Source: Promethearchaeota archaeon
Lineage (GTDB): Archaea; Asgardarchaeota; Lokiarchaeia; Sigyniarchaeales; SOKP01
DNA: 37,378 nucleotides
Assembly (NCBI GenBank): GCA_019058015.1
Contig: JAHLWH010000130.1
Span: 1 to 37,378, forward strand
Direction: 5' to 3'
Below are positions 16,514 through 24,431 of the stretch, in pieces (position 1 is the first letter of the stretch; each line of letters begins with the position of its first letter). Both the position numbers and the translations under genes were made by a program. The notes under the pieces were generated by a model. That model was not told the origin of the DNA, did not search any database, and worked only from the letters and a program-made list of their open reading frames with translations.

Positions 16514-16747
16514 TTATCTTGAAGCGTTTCGGATATCAACTGCTGTGACTCTCTTTCTTTTTGCTACTTTCGTATGAGCAATTGCATCTTTTGTTATTTT
16601 TGCACCTGCGTCTTCTAAATAATCAATTAATTTATCAAGAGCTTCTGCAGCCACTAAACGAGCACCTTCCGCTTTCATTAAGCGCCTAATAGGAGCTTTT
16701 GCGATATAAGATTCTCTTTTTTTAGCGGCTGGTTTCTTTTTAGCCAT
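16514..16747 (-). CDS. Archaeal histone with lysine-rich N-terminal tail
   Basis: This 77-aa protein has the histone fold: APIRRLMKAEGA (helix 1), a long central helix from about VAAEALDKLIDYLEDAGAKITKDAIAHTKV, then KRVTAVDIRNAS for the last loop and helix. Most archaeal histones start right at helix 1. Here about 14 residues (MAKKKPAAKKRES) precede it, a basic tail like that of eukaryotic histones. The ATG at 16747 is chosen because GGAGGAAA lies eight bases upstream; a GTG at 16762 would place the start inside that site. It binds and wraps DNA as dimers or longer stacks. Confidence 0.92.
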   Translation of the reverse strand: MAKKKPAAKKRESYIAKAPIRRLMKAEGARLVAAEALDKLIDYLEDAGAKITKDAIAHTKVAKRKRVTAVDIRNASR

Positions 16748-16755
16748 AATTTTTT

Positions 16756-16785
16756 CCTCCACTAATATTTTTATATATAAAAAAT
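16756..16785 (-). promoter_or_regulatory. Histone gene promoter and strong ribosome site
   Basis: On the minus strand a TATA-like TTTTATATATAAAAAT at about 16769-16785 is followed by GGAGG at 16756-16760, eight bases before the ATG. This is the clearest Shine-Dalgarno site in the window, consistent with high expression of a histone. Confidence 0.55.
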
Positions 16786-17195
16786 TTATTGTGTTTAATA
16801 TAACCTACATCTTTCTAATATATAAATATTTTGTTTCGAATTAATATTAACTTTAATTTCTGAATATATTTTTCATTACTAGTAAAAAAAATTGATACAG
16901 TTAAATACCGACAAAATATAAAAAAAAATAAAAAATTTGATTTAATTTTTGGAATCCTTTTTATGGAATGTAGAAATTTTTTATTAAAAATTTAAAAAAG
17001 GTTCGAATTTATTAACTATTTATAACTAATACAAATGTAAAATTAGTTGATTTTATTTAATTAAAATTATTCTACAAATTTTTTTTTTTATTTATTAAAC
17101 CAATTTTGAAATGTAAAATTTGATTAAAAAATTAAATTTAATAATGTTATCTGAGATTATTTATTTAACTACAGAATTAGGATTGATGTCTAATC
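16786..17195. other. 410-nt AT-rich intergenic region between histone and TrmB-like genes
   Basis: The genes diverge here. The sequence is almost pure A/T, with long A and T runs (for example 16917-16931 and 17080-17092). No ORF of note, tRNA or repeat array was seen. It should hold the TrmB-like promoter; a candidate is the AT stretch at about 17125-17165. Confidence 0.45.
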
Positions 17196-18041
17196 ATTGA
17201 AAAGACCGAAAAGATAAGTTTAAATTTTGATAACATCGTAAAAAAATTAGAGAAGTTAAATAACTTCACAAAAAATGATGCTAAAGTATATTTAACTTTA
17301 GTAAGATATGGCTATTTAAGCCCTGCAGAAATATCTAGGTACTCTTCGGTTGACCGAGCAAGAGTATATGACTCTTTGAATAGATTGGTTGAAAAAAATT
17401 TTGTTCAAAGGGAACCTATTAAAAGGGGGGCCGGGTACAAAGCTAAACCACCCTCCAATGTTTTTTCAATTATTCGGGAAGAATTAAGGAATAAAATAGA
17501 AATTACAACTGATATTGAGAAACAAATAAAAAATTTAGAACCACCAGTAGAAAAGACTGAATCCAGGGTCTGGAGTATATATACAAAGGAAAATATTAGG
17601 ACTAGAATTGTAGACCTAATTGATAAATCACGAGAAAGAATCTATTTCATAATTACACCAGATCTAATAATGGGTGATGAAGGATATAAGTGGTTGCTTG
17701 ATAGAATTTATTATAAAAAATTTAAAGACGAGGAGATTGAAATAATTATTGCATTAAATGTAACTTCCAAATTATTGGATGATCTTAAAAAATTATTACG
17801 AATAGGCATCAAAATATATAAATCCGTTAGCTCAAATATTGTTCCTTTTGGACTTTTAATTGCTGATAATGAATTTTTATTAACAACCTTAGATAAACCA
17901 AAAGAATTACCGGAATATAATTCGGGATTATGGTTAGAAGGTGGAGATGAAGGTCAAATAATTGGATATGTCCATTTATTTAACCATTTTATTAGTGCAG
18001 AATGTAAGGAAGGAACAATAATAAAAAAAACCAAGACTTAA
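17196..18041 (+). CDS. TrmB-like transcriptional regulator; non-canonical start (ATT 17196 or ATA 17214)
   Basis: The N-terminus is a winged helix of the TrmB type: NDAKVYLTLVRYGYLSPAEIS...DRARVYDSLNRLVEKNFVQRE. The C-terminal part (from about residue 120) has WSIYTKENIRTRIVDLIDKSRERIYFII, the phospholipase-D-like effector domain of TrmB proteins, which senses sugars or other ligands. The first ATG/GTG/TTG is TTG 17376, inside the recognition helix, so the true start must lie upstream. The frame is open from the stop at 17184. ATT 17196 is spaced eight bases from AGGATTGAT; ATA 17214 (ATA-AGT) is an alternative. ATG 17186 is in another frame and hits TGA after four codons. Next comes the Rab-like GTPase, 31 nt away. 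Confidence 0.75.
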   Translation: MEKTEKISLNFDNIVKKLEKLNNFTKNDAKVYLTLVRYGYLSPAEISRYSSVDRARVYDSLNRLVEKNFVQREPIKRGAGYKAKPPSNVFSIIREELRNKIEITTDIEKQIKNLEPPVEKTESRVWSIYTKENIRTRIVDLIDKSRERIYFIITPDLIMGDEGYKWLLDRIYYKKFKDEEIEIIIALNVTSKLLDDLKKLLRIGIKIYKSVSSNIVPFGLLIADNEFLLTTLDKPKELPEYNSGLWLEGGDEGQIIGYVHLFNHFISAECKEGTIIKKTKT

Positions 18042-18072
18042 TTAAAGAATTTTAAAAAAGAGTTAATGAAAC

Positions 18073-18597
18073 TTGACACATTATAAGGCAAAAGTAATAA
18101 TGGCCGGGTCTTATGGGGTTGGAAAAACATCCTTAATTGTACGATATTGTGATAATACTTTTTTAGAGGAATATATCCAAACTATTGGAGCAAATTTTTA
18201 CATAAAAGAAATAGATCAAAAGGTCTTTACTGATTCGGATGTTAATTTAACACTTTTTTTATGGGATATATGCGGGCAAATTGATAAATTATTTGTAACG
18301 GAATATTACTTTTCTGGGGCAAGTAGTGCTATTATCGTTTTTGATTTAACTAACAAACAGAGTTTTAAGGATTTAGATTTTTGGATTAAAAAAATAAGAG
18401 ATCTCTCAGGGAATATTCCATTCATAATTATAGGAAATAAAACAGATTTAGAAGCCCAAAGAAAAATTTCAAAAAAAGAAGGATATAAAAAAGCATCTGA
18501 TTATAATGTAAATTATATTGAGACTTCTGCTAAGAAGAATATTAATGTTGACATAATCTTTAATGATATTTCGAAAAAAATTATTGCAAGAGTCTAG
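18073..18597 (+). CDS. Rab/Ras-like small GTPase
   Basis: This 174-aa protein has all five G motifs: GSYGVGKTS (12-20), switch I Thr 37 (IQTIGANF), WDICGQ (64-69), NKTD (122-125) and ETSAK (150-154). WDxxGQ and TIGANF are Rab-family features. There is no C-terminal Cys for prenylation; the protein ends IIARV. Asgard genomes carry many such GTPases, and the pathway is unknown. It starts at TTG 18073. An ATG at 18066 is in another frame and stops after six codons. It follows the TrmB-like regulator closely, possibly in one transcript. Confidence 0.92.
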   Translation: MTHYKAKVIMAGSYGVGKTSLIVRYCDNTFLEEYIQTIGANFYIKEIDQKVFTDSDVNLTLFLWDICGQIDKLFVTEYYFSGASSAIIVFDLTNKQSFKDLDFWIKKIRDLSGNIPFIIIGNKTDLEAQRKISKKEGYKKASDYNVNYIETSAKKNINVDIIFNDISKKIIARV

Positions 18598-18648
18598 TTT
18601 TAAGAATTAATTTTGTTTTTAAATATTCCTTTTTTATTTTTATTAAAT

Positions 18649-19341
18649 ATGAATATTCTTATTATCCCTGTATCTCAACTAGATCAAGCCAAGATAAGAT
18701 TACGTGACATTTTTTCTAAAGAAAAGATAAAAGAATTCACATTGGCAATGTTTAAAGATATTTGCCAAAAAACTTTGAATATAGATTGTTTTTCTAAAAA
18801 GATAGTATATTGTAATACACAAGAAATATTAGATGTTTCACGAGATTATGGTTTTATTCCTATTAAAGAAGATAGGAGTAAAAAATCTCCAGATTTTAAT
18901 AATGTTATTACTGAAATTAATGATATTATCGTAGAAAAGTTTAATCCAATCAGTACATTAATTGCTTTTGCAGATTTAATTCTCATTTCACAAAAAAGCT
19001 TCTTGGAGATAAGTGAACTATTAAAAAAAAACCAGTTAGTGATATGTCCATCGGTAAATTCATTGGGAATATCTTTAATTGGCAGATCACCTCCAAATAC
19101 TATTAAAACTTGTTTTTCAGATTCTAAAAACCCATCATTAATTGCTCAAATGGAATTAATAAAAAAGAAAGGATTAAAGAAAGTAGTGTTATATGATTCA
19201 TTTAGAGCTGGATTTGACGTCGATATTAAAGAACAAGTAATTATAGGTTACGAGTTTTTGAAAATATTCAATCTTACGGATACTGAAACTTACAAATTTT
19301 TGAAACGGAATTTGAAAGAAAGTATAAGGCACAATAAGTAA
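18649..19341 (+). CDS. cofC: 2-phospho-L-lactate guanylyltransferase (F420 biosynthesis)
   Basis: This 230-aa protein begins ILIIPVSQLDQAKIRL, the CofC/MobA-like nucleotidyltransferase start (VP.K....KtRL), and has the FADLILISQKSF metal-binding segment and IGRSPPN. CofC activates 2-phospholactate (or phosphoenolpyruvate / 3-phosphoglycerate in other lineages) with GTP to give the precursor that CofD joins to Fo, making coenzyme F420. This fits the F420-type FrhB protein at 24951. The ATG at 18649 fits homologues; TTG 18613 would add a hydrophobic stretch of 12 residues not expected in CofC. Confidence 0.8.
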   Translation: MNILIIPVSQLDQAKIRLRDIFSKEKIKEFTLAMFKDICQKTLNIDCFSKKIVYCNTQEILDVSRDYGFIPIKEDRSKKSPDFNNVITEINDIIVEKFNPISTLIAFADLILISQKSFLEISELLKKNQLVICPSVNSLGISLIGRSPPNTIKTCFSDSKNPSLIAQMELIKKKGLKKVVLYDSFRAGFDVDIKEQVIIGYEFLKIFNLTDTETYKFLKRNLKESIRHNK

Positions 19342-19359
19342 AGTTGTTTAAATTATTTT

Positions 19360-20592
19360 TTAAAAAGTAAATGTTATTGCGATTTTGATTTTCTCATCGG
19401 TAATATCTTCCACCATTTTGACGAATCTTTCACGTTCTTCTTTTAATTTTCTAAGATATAAGTGGTAATCATCATTTTTCTTTTTAAAATCGTTTTCTAA
19501 ATGATCTTTTTTCAAACTTGCAGTTGCAATTTTCTCTTTTAATTGAGTAATTTTTTTTGAGAGTCCAATATCATTGATTTCTTTTTCTAAATTACTAATT
19601 TCTTCTTGTAAATGTTTATATTTTTCAATATTTTCTTTTAATTCATTTCCTGAAAGAATTTGATTAATTTGTTCTATAGTAGTTTCCTTTTTAGATGTTT
19701 TTAAATTTAATTCATTTGATTCTAAAGTTAATCTTAATTGTACTAATAAATCAGACAATTTTCTTAGATCTTTGCTATCTTTACATAAATTGGCAATAGG
19801 ATCTTTAAGAAAATCTTTGATATCATCTATGGAAATATTTCTTAATTTAATATTTCCCCTTTCTATCTCAACTCGTAATTTTTTTAAGGCTTTTTTAAAT
19901 TTCAAGTTATCATTTATATCAATTTTTAAATTAAATAAATCATTGTTCAAATCTGATTGTTTTTTAAAAAGTGCATGATCTTCAAACTGTAAAAATTCAT
20001 TTTTTAAAGATTCCCATTGTATTTCCACATCATCCTTTTCATTGCCTATTTTATTTATTGAGTTTTTAGCATTTTCAATATTATTTTTTAATGCAAATAA
20101 TTTTGGTAACTTGTTGATCAAATTTTCAGCTTCTCTAATTTTTTTATATTTTTCTCTCAAGAATTTATCTAGTATTCCACCTTTTTGGCCTAATTTTCTT
20201 GTATAGTAATGTAGATCTTTTATTTCTGCTTGAAAATCCCTTTGAAATTTTGGAATGGTCTTTCTACTAATATCAGTTATTAATTCAAATAATTTTTTAA
20301 TTTCTTTCAATAATGTAGAGAGTTTTTCATAGGTCATATCTTCCGGAATTTCAATTATATTAACATCTTTTTTAACTCTCTCTGTAAAATATGATAATGA
20401 TTTATTTGCCTTTTCGTCTAGATTCTCCTTGGCTTCGGATTTTTCCATTCTATCTATTGATTTTTTTAAGTTAATTAAACTGTCATCAATACTATCAATT
20501 AACTTTTGGGCTTTTCGCTTAACTTTAGAAAAAATCTCTTCCAACTTGGTATCATACCATTCTTCAAAATCATCGATGTTAATTTCAGATAT
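19360..20592 (-). CDS. Coiled-coil protein, start probably ATA 20592
   Basis: This is a roughly 410-aa soluble protein made almost wholly of charged helices with heptad spacing (several coiled-coil blocks, for example about residues 300-400). There is no recognised domain, membrane segment or zinc site. The first canonical start is TTG 20544, but the frame is open and protein-like for 16 codons upstream (ISEINIDDFEEWYDTK), to a TGA at 20602-20604. ATA-TCT at 20592 begins two bases after the serS stop, ten bases from GGTG. It is probably co-translated with SerRS. The function is unknown; a scaffold or filament role is only a guess. Confidence 0.68.
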   Translation of the reverse strand: MSEINIDDFEEWYDTKLEEIFSKVKRKAQKLIDSIDDSLINLKKSIDRMEKSEAKENLDEKANKSLSYFTERVKKDVNIIEIPEDMTYEKLSTLLKEIKKLFELITDISRKTIPKFQRDFQAEIKDLHYYTRKLGQKGGILDKFLREKYKKIREAENLINKLPKLFALKNNIENAKNSINKIGNEKDDVEIQWESLKNEFLQFEDHALFKKQSDLNNDLFNLKIDINDNLKFKKALKKLRVEIERGNIKLRNISIDDIKDFLKDPIANLCKDSKDLRKLSDLLVQLRLTLESNELNLKTSKKETTIEQINQILSGNELKENIEKYKHLQEEISNLEKEINDIGLSKKITQLKEKIATASLKKDHLENDFKKKNDDYHLYLRKLKEERERFVKMVEDITDEKIKIAITFTF

Positions 20593-20594
20593 TC

Positions 20595-21896
20595 TTACTT
20601 TTCACCCTCAATTGGATTAATAATTTTCTTATTATTCATATATTTTTGAATAGCTTTAGGAATATTTATCGAATGATCTTCATTTTGATAATTTTCCAAA
20701 ATACAACATATAGTTCGTTCTGTCGCTATTGCAGTAGAATTTAATGTATGTATTATTTGATATCCTTCAGGGTCACCTAGCTTTCCAAATCGAATATTTA
20801 ATTTCCTTGCTTGATAATCCAAACAATTGCTACATGAACCTAGCTCTCTATATGCATTAGAGGCGGGAAACCACCCTTCAAGGTCGTATTTTTTTGCAGC
20901 GTTATCATTCATTTCTCCAGAAGCAATATTTACAATTCTATACGGAATTTCTAGTTTTTTGAAAAGATCTTCAGTATTTTTGTTTAATTCCTCATGATAA
21001 TTCCAAGAATCTTCAGGTTTGCATAGTATAAATTGTTCAATTTTTTCAAATTGATGAACGCGAAAAATTCCTAATGTATCCTTACCATGAGCCCCAGCTT
21101 CCCTTCTGAAACAAGTAGAGATTCCGGCATATTTTAACGGTAATTGATCATTATCAATTACTTCATTTTGATGATATGCAGCAAGCGTTTGTTCAGCTGT
21201 AGCAATCATATATAAGTCTTGATCCTGAATCTTATATAATTGTTCTTCAAAATCAGCAAGTTCTGATGCTGCTTTAATTGAATTATATTTAATGAAAAAT
21301 GGGGTCCATAATGGAATAAAATCTTTTGAAATTAAGAAATCTAAAGCAAATTGCATTAATGCAAGATTCATTACAGCTATATCATTTTTTAGGAAATAAA
21401 ATCTAGAACCAGAAATTTTAGATGCCCGTTTGATATCCACACCATCAATAAATTCAATTAAATCAACATGAGAAAGCGGATTAAATGAGAATTTTGGTAA
21501 GTCTCCGACATTTCTAACCAATTCATTCAAATCTTCGTTTTCACCCACGGGCACACTCTTATGAATTAAATTTCCAACCTGATAACGATACTCATCCCGT
21601 TTTTCTAATAATTTATTCACTTCATTTTCTACTTTAGGGATTAAATTACCTATACTCTTTGATTTTTCAACTAATTCTTGAATTTTATTTTTATCTTCGG
21701 CTTTTTTTTTCATATCAGCGATTTTTTTTGAGAGTTGATTTCTTTCATGCCTTAATTCATTTAATTCTTGTAATTTATTTCGCCAAGTTGTATCATACTC
21801 GATAACTTTATCAACTATATTTGAATCTTTAAAGCGTTTTTTCTCGGATTCATATATCAAATCAATGTTTTTTCGAAATAACTCGATATCAAGCAT
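20595..21896 (-). CDS. serS: Seryl-tRNA synthetase
   Basis: This 433-aa class II synthetase has an N-terminal two-helix coiled-coil arm (about 1-105) that contacts the long variable arm of tRNA-Ser. Motif 2 is CFRREAGAHGKDTLGIFRVHQF and motif 3 is NSTAIATERTICCILENYQ. TAEQTLAAYH is the serine-site TxE segment. It is the common bacterial/eukaryotic type, not the rare methanogen type. It charges tRNA-Ser and, in Sec-decoding organisms, tRNA-Sec with serine, which matters given the UGA-rich genes downstream. It probably shares a transcript with the coiled-coil gene. Confidence 0.95.
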   Translation of the reverse strand: MLDIELFRKNIDLIYESEKKRFKDSNIVDKVIEYDTTWRNKLQELNELRHERNQLSKKIADMKKKAEDKNKIQELVEKSKSIGNLIPKVENEVNKLLEKRDEYRYQVGNLIHKSVPVGENEDLNELVRNVGDLPKFSFNPLSHVDLIEFIDGVDIKRASKISGSRFYFLKNDIAVMNLALMQFALDFLISKDFIPLWTPFFIKYNSIKAASELADFEEQLYKIQDQDLYMIATAEQTLAAYHQNEVIDNDQLPLKYAGISTCFRREAGAHGKDTLGIFRVHQFEKIEQFILCKPEDSWNYHEELNKNTEDLFKKLEIPYRIVNIASGEMNDNAAKKYDLEGWFPASNAYRELGSCSNCLDYQARKLNIRFGKLGDPEGYQIIHTLNSTAIATERTICCILENYQNEDHSINIPKAIQKYMNNKKIINPIEGEK

Positions 21897-22079
21897 TTTC
21901 TTGTTATTGACCCAATTTTCAATATCTTAATGAATTTTTATATAATTTTTTCCTTTATTATAATAATTAGTATTAGTAGTAAATTATTGATAAGTTATTT
22001 TTATTTATTCATCAACCAAAACATTTACAAAAAAAAATTGATCTTATAAGTTATCAAGGAACAAATAGTAATAAAAAAA

Positions 22080-22268
22080 TTATTTTTTTTTGTTATTAAT
22101 TCTTTTGCTTAGAGTTGCTCTAAGATAAGCGGTTTTAATTTTATTTTCGAATAATCCGACCTTTTTTGCAATCGATTGGAGTAGGATTCTATTTTTTTTG
22201 CCTTTCAAGCTTTCCTTTTCCATAAATCTGTTTACAAAAGCTTCAATTGGATCTTCTTCTGAACTCAT
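22080..22268 (-). CDS. Small uncharacterised 62-aa protein
   Basis: I do not recognise it. It has an acidic N-terminus (SSEEDPIEAFVNRF) and a strongly basic C-terminus (RATLSKRINNKKK) with amphipathic helices between. The size and charge suit a small nucleic-acid- or ribosome-associated protein, but this is inference. It stands alone between serS and hdrA. Confidence 0.5.
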   Translation of the reverse strand: MSSEEDPIEAFVNRFMEKESLKGKKNRILLQSIAKKVGLFENKIKTAYLRATLSKRINNKKK

Positions 22269-22419
22269 TGTTAATTAAAAATAAATCAATAAAAATAAAT
22301 TTTATTTTTCTTTTTCTCAATTACAATTTTTATATTTAAATCAAATTTTAAAAGAAAAACAATTTACATTATTTAATTTAAAAAAAGTAAAAAACAGGTG
22401 AGTAATTAAGGGGAGTATT
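22269..22419. promoter_or_regulatory. Divergent promoter region upstream of hdrA
   Basis: This AT-rich spacer has a TATA-like TTTTTATATTTAAAT at about 22327-22341. AAGGGGAG (22408-22415) lies just before the hdrA ATG at 22420 and is a good ribosome site, which supports that start. I see no stable hairpin that could serve as a 5' SECIS. Confidence 0.5.
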
Positions 22420-24393
22420 ATGGAACAAGTTCGCATTGGAGTTTATGTTTGTGAGTGAGGGGTAAATATAGGGGGTTACGTAGATTGTGAAGCATTAAGA
22501 GACTTTGCAGAAACATTACCAAATGTTACAGTGGCTAAAATTAACAAATTTACATGTTCAGATCCAGGTCAACAAATAATTAAAAATGATATTCAAGAGT
22601 TGGACTTAAAAAGAGTAGTAGTGGCGTCATGAACACCAAAAATTCACGAACCTACATACAAATCATTGTGTGCTGAGTCCGGATTAAATCCTAATTATTT
22701 TCAAATGGTAAATATAAGAGAACATTGTTCATTTGTACATCAAGATAACAAAGAAAAAGCGACTCAAAAAGCAAAAAATTTAATTCGAGCAGGAGTAAAT
22801 AGAGCACGCCTTTTAGAAACTGTGCCAATCAAGGTTTTGAGCGTTGAGAAATCAGCGTTAGTTGTAGGAGCTGGTATTGCCGGGATGCATGCTGCGTGAG
22901 ATTTAGCAAACCATGGTATTAAGGTATATCTAGTTGAAAAAGAACCAACAATAGGCGGTAGAATGGCACAGTTAGATCGAATATTTCCAACAGATGATTG
23001 CGGAATATGAGTACTAGCACCAATTATGGTTAATGCATCAAAACATCCAAATATTGAATTAATGACATACTGTGAAGTTGTCGAATTTGGTGGATTCGCT
23101 GGCAATTATGAAATAAAAATTCTCAAAAAACCAAGATATGTTGATGAAAACAAATGTACGGGATGCGGTTTATGCACCACTAAATGTCCAATAGATGTAC
23201 CAGATGAGTTTAATAGAGGAATTGGGCAGAGACATGCAATTTATATTCCATTTCCACAAGCAGTCCCGATTCTTGCTTTAATTGATAAAGAAATATGCAT
23301 TGACTGCAAGCTTTGTGAAAAAGATTGTCCTGCTGAAGCAATTGATTATGAACAACAGCCAGAATATATCGATATTAAAGTGGGGGCTGTTATAATAGCA
23401 ACTGGTTGGGATGAATATCCAATTATTGATAGTAATGAGTATGGTTATGGCATCTATCCGAATGTAATAACCCAAATAGAATTGGAAAGATTATTAAGTC
23501 CAATCGGTCCAACTTATGGTCATGTCCATAGAATTTCCGATTGTAAAACGCCTAAAAATGTTGCTATGTTTCAGTGTGTTGGATCACGGAATTTAAAAGC
23601 TAATATATATTGTTCGGGTGTTTGTTGCATGGTTGCAATGAAAAATGCCCAACTTTTAAAACAAGAATATCCAGATATGGAAATCACAATTTTTTACATT
23701 GATATTAGGGCTACCGATAAAGGGAATGAAGAGTATTATACCGCAACGAGGAATGCAGGAGTTAATTTCATAAAGAGTAATATTTCACGAGTGTATGAAG
23801 ATCCGAAAACAAAAAAATTGAAATTTTTGGTGCAAGATTCTTTAAGAGAATCATTGGGCATTCAAGAGATGGAATATGATTTAATTGTTTTATCCACCGG
23901 AATCAATCCATCAAAAGGAACAAAAGAAGCCATTGCAGTATTGGGATTGGACAAAGGACCAAATGGATTTTTATCAGAAATTCATGGATGTCTCTCACCT
24001 CAAGAGACCAATAAACGGGGGATATATATTTGTGGTTGTGCTGCAGGTCCAAAAAACATTCCATATTCCGTATCTACTGCATTAGCAGCTGCGAGTAAAG
24101 CATCAGCACTTGTATTATCAGGTAGAATAAGACAAGAATTAATGATACCGGAAGTTGATCAGAATCTATGTATGGGATGCCACCGGTGTGAAAAATCATG
24201 TTTCTATCACGCTATTAAAGTTAATGAAGATGGTGTAGCCGAAGTTGATGAATTAAATTGTAAAGGATGTGGATTGTGTGTAACAGTCTGTCCAGCTAAT
24301 GCATTAGATCTAAAATATTATAGGAATAATCAATTTAAAAGTGAAATATATGGAATCTGTGGAAATAATTATTCTATGGAGGATACAGTTTAA
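22420..24393 (+). CDS. hdrA: HdrA-type iron-sulfur flavoprotein with four in-frame UGA (predicted selenoprotein)
   Basis: This is the electron-bifurcating flavoprotein subunit of heterodisulfide-reductase-type complexes. Reading through UGA gives 657 aa, the normal HdrA length. UGA codons are at residues 13, 71, 160 and 197 (bases 22456, 22630, 22897, 23008). Residue 13 sits in VCE-U-G (family C-x-C-G), 71 in AS-U-TPKIHEP (family AC-SP..HEP), and 197 in DDCGI-U-VLAP, where methanogen HdrA also has Cys or Sec. Residue 160 follows the FAD motif [10 protein letters not shown] and is not normally Cys. Later parts: 4Fe-4S ligands [12 protein letters not shown] (from 246), [12 protein letters not shown], and C-terminal [11 protein letters not shown] and [15 protein letters not shown] codes for Trp in ATGWDEYP, so UGA is not Trp here. 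A standard gene caller would give broken fragments. mvhD follows 38 nt later. Confidence 0.93.
22456..22458 (+). other. Recoded UGA, hdrA residue 13
   Basis: The TGA is in frame between GAG and GGG, at the second Cys of the N-terminal C-x-C-G motif of HdrA. Predicted selenocysteine, probably a cluster ligand position. Confidence 0.85.
22630..22632 (+). other. Recoded UGA, hdrA residue 71
   Basis: The TGA is in frame in the block A-S-U-T-P-K-I-H-E-P, where HdrA proteins carry a conserved Cys. Predicted selenocysteine. Confidence 0.85.
22897..22899 (+). other. Recoded UGA, hdrA residue 160, at a non-Cys position
   Basis: The TGA is in frame four codons after the last Gly of the FAD-binding GAGIAG, where homologues mostly have Leu, Ile or a bulky residue. 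It must be decoded to keep the frame; the identity of the inserted residue is the least certain of the six. Confidence 0.75.
23008..23010 (+). other. Recoded UGA, hdrA residue 197
   Basis: The TGA lies in [13 protein letters not shown]. This is the site where methanogen HdrA selenoproteins carry selenocysteine and other HdrAs carry Cys. Confidence 0.9.
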
Positions 24394-24431
24394 ATCTAAG
24401 TAAATAATAAAAAATGAGGGGTTTAAAAAAA

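Noticed and set aside
22420..23025. hdrA as a decaying pseudogene
   Set aside because: There are no frameshifts and no TAA or TAG, all cluster motifs are intact, and the stops are UGA only, in the right places.
22764..23105. Minus-strand ORF opposite hdrA
   Set aside because: Antisense to a conserved coding region; its composition reflects the hdrA codons.
24414..24431. Second SECIS between hdrA and mvhD (ATGA at 24414)
   Set aside because: The following GGGGTTTAA has no pairing partner in the spacer; the GAGGGG is better explained as the mvhD ribosome site.
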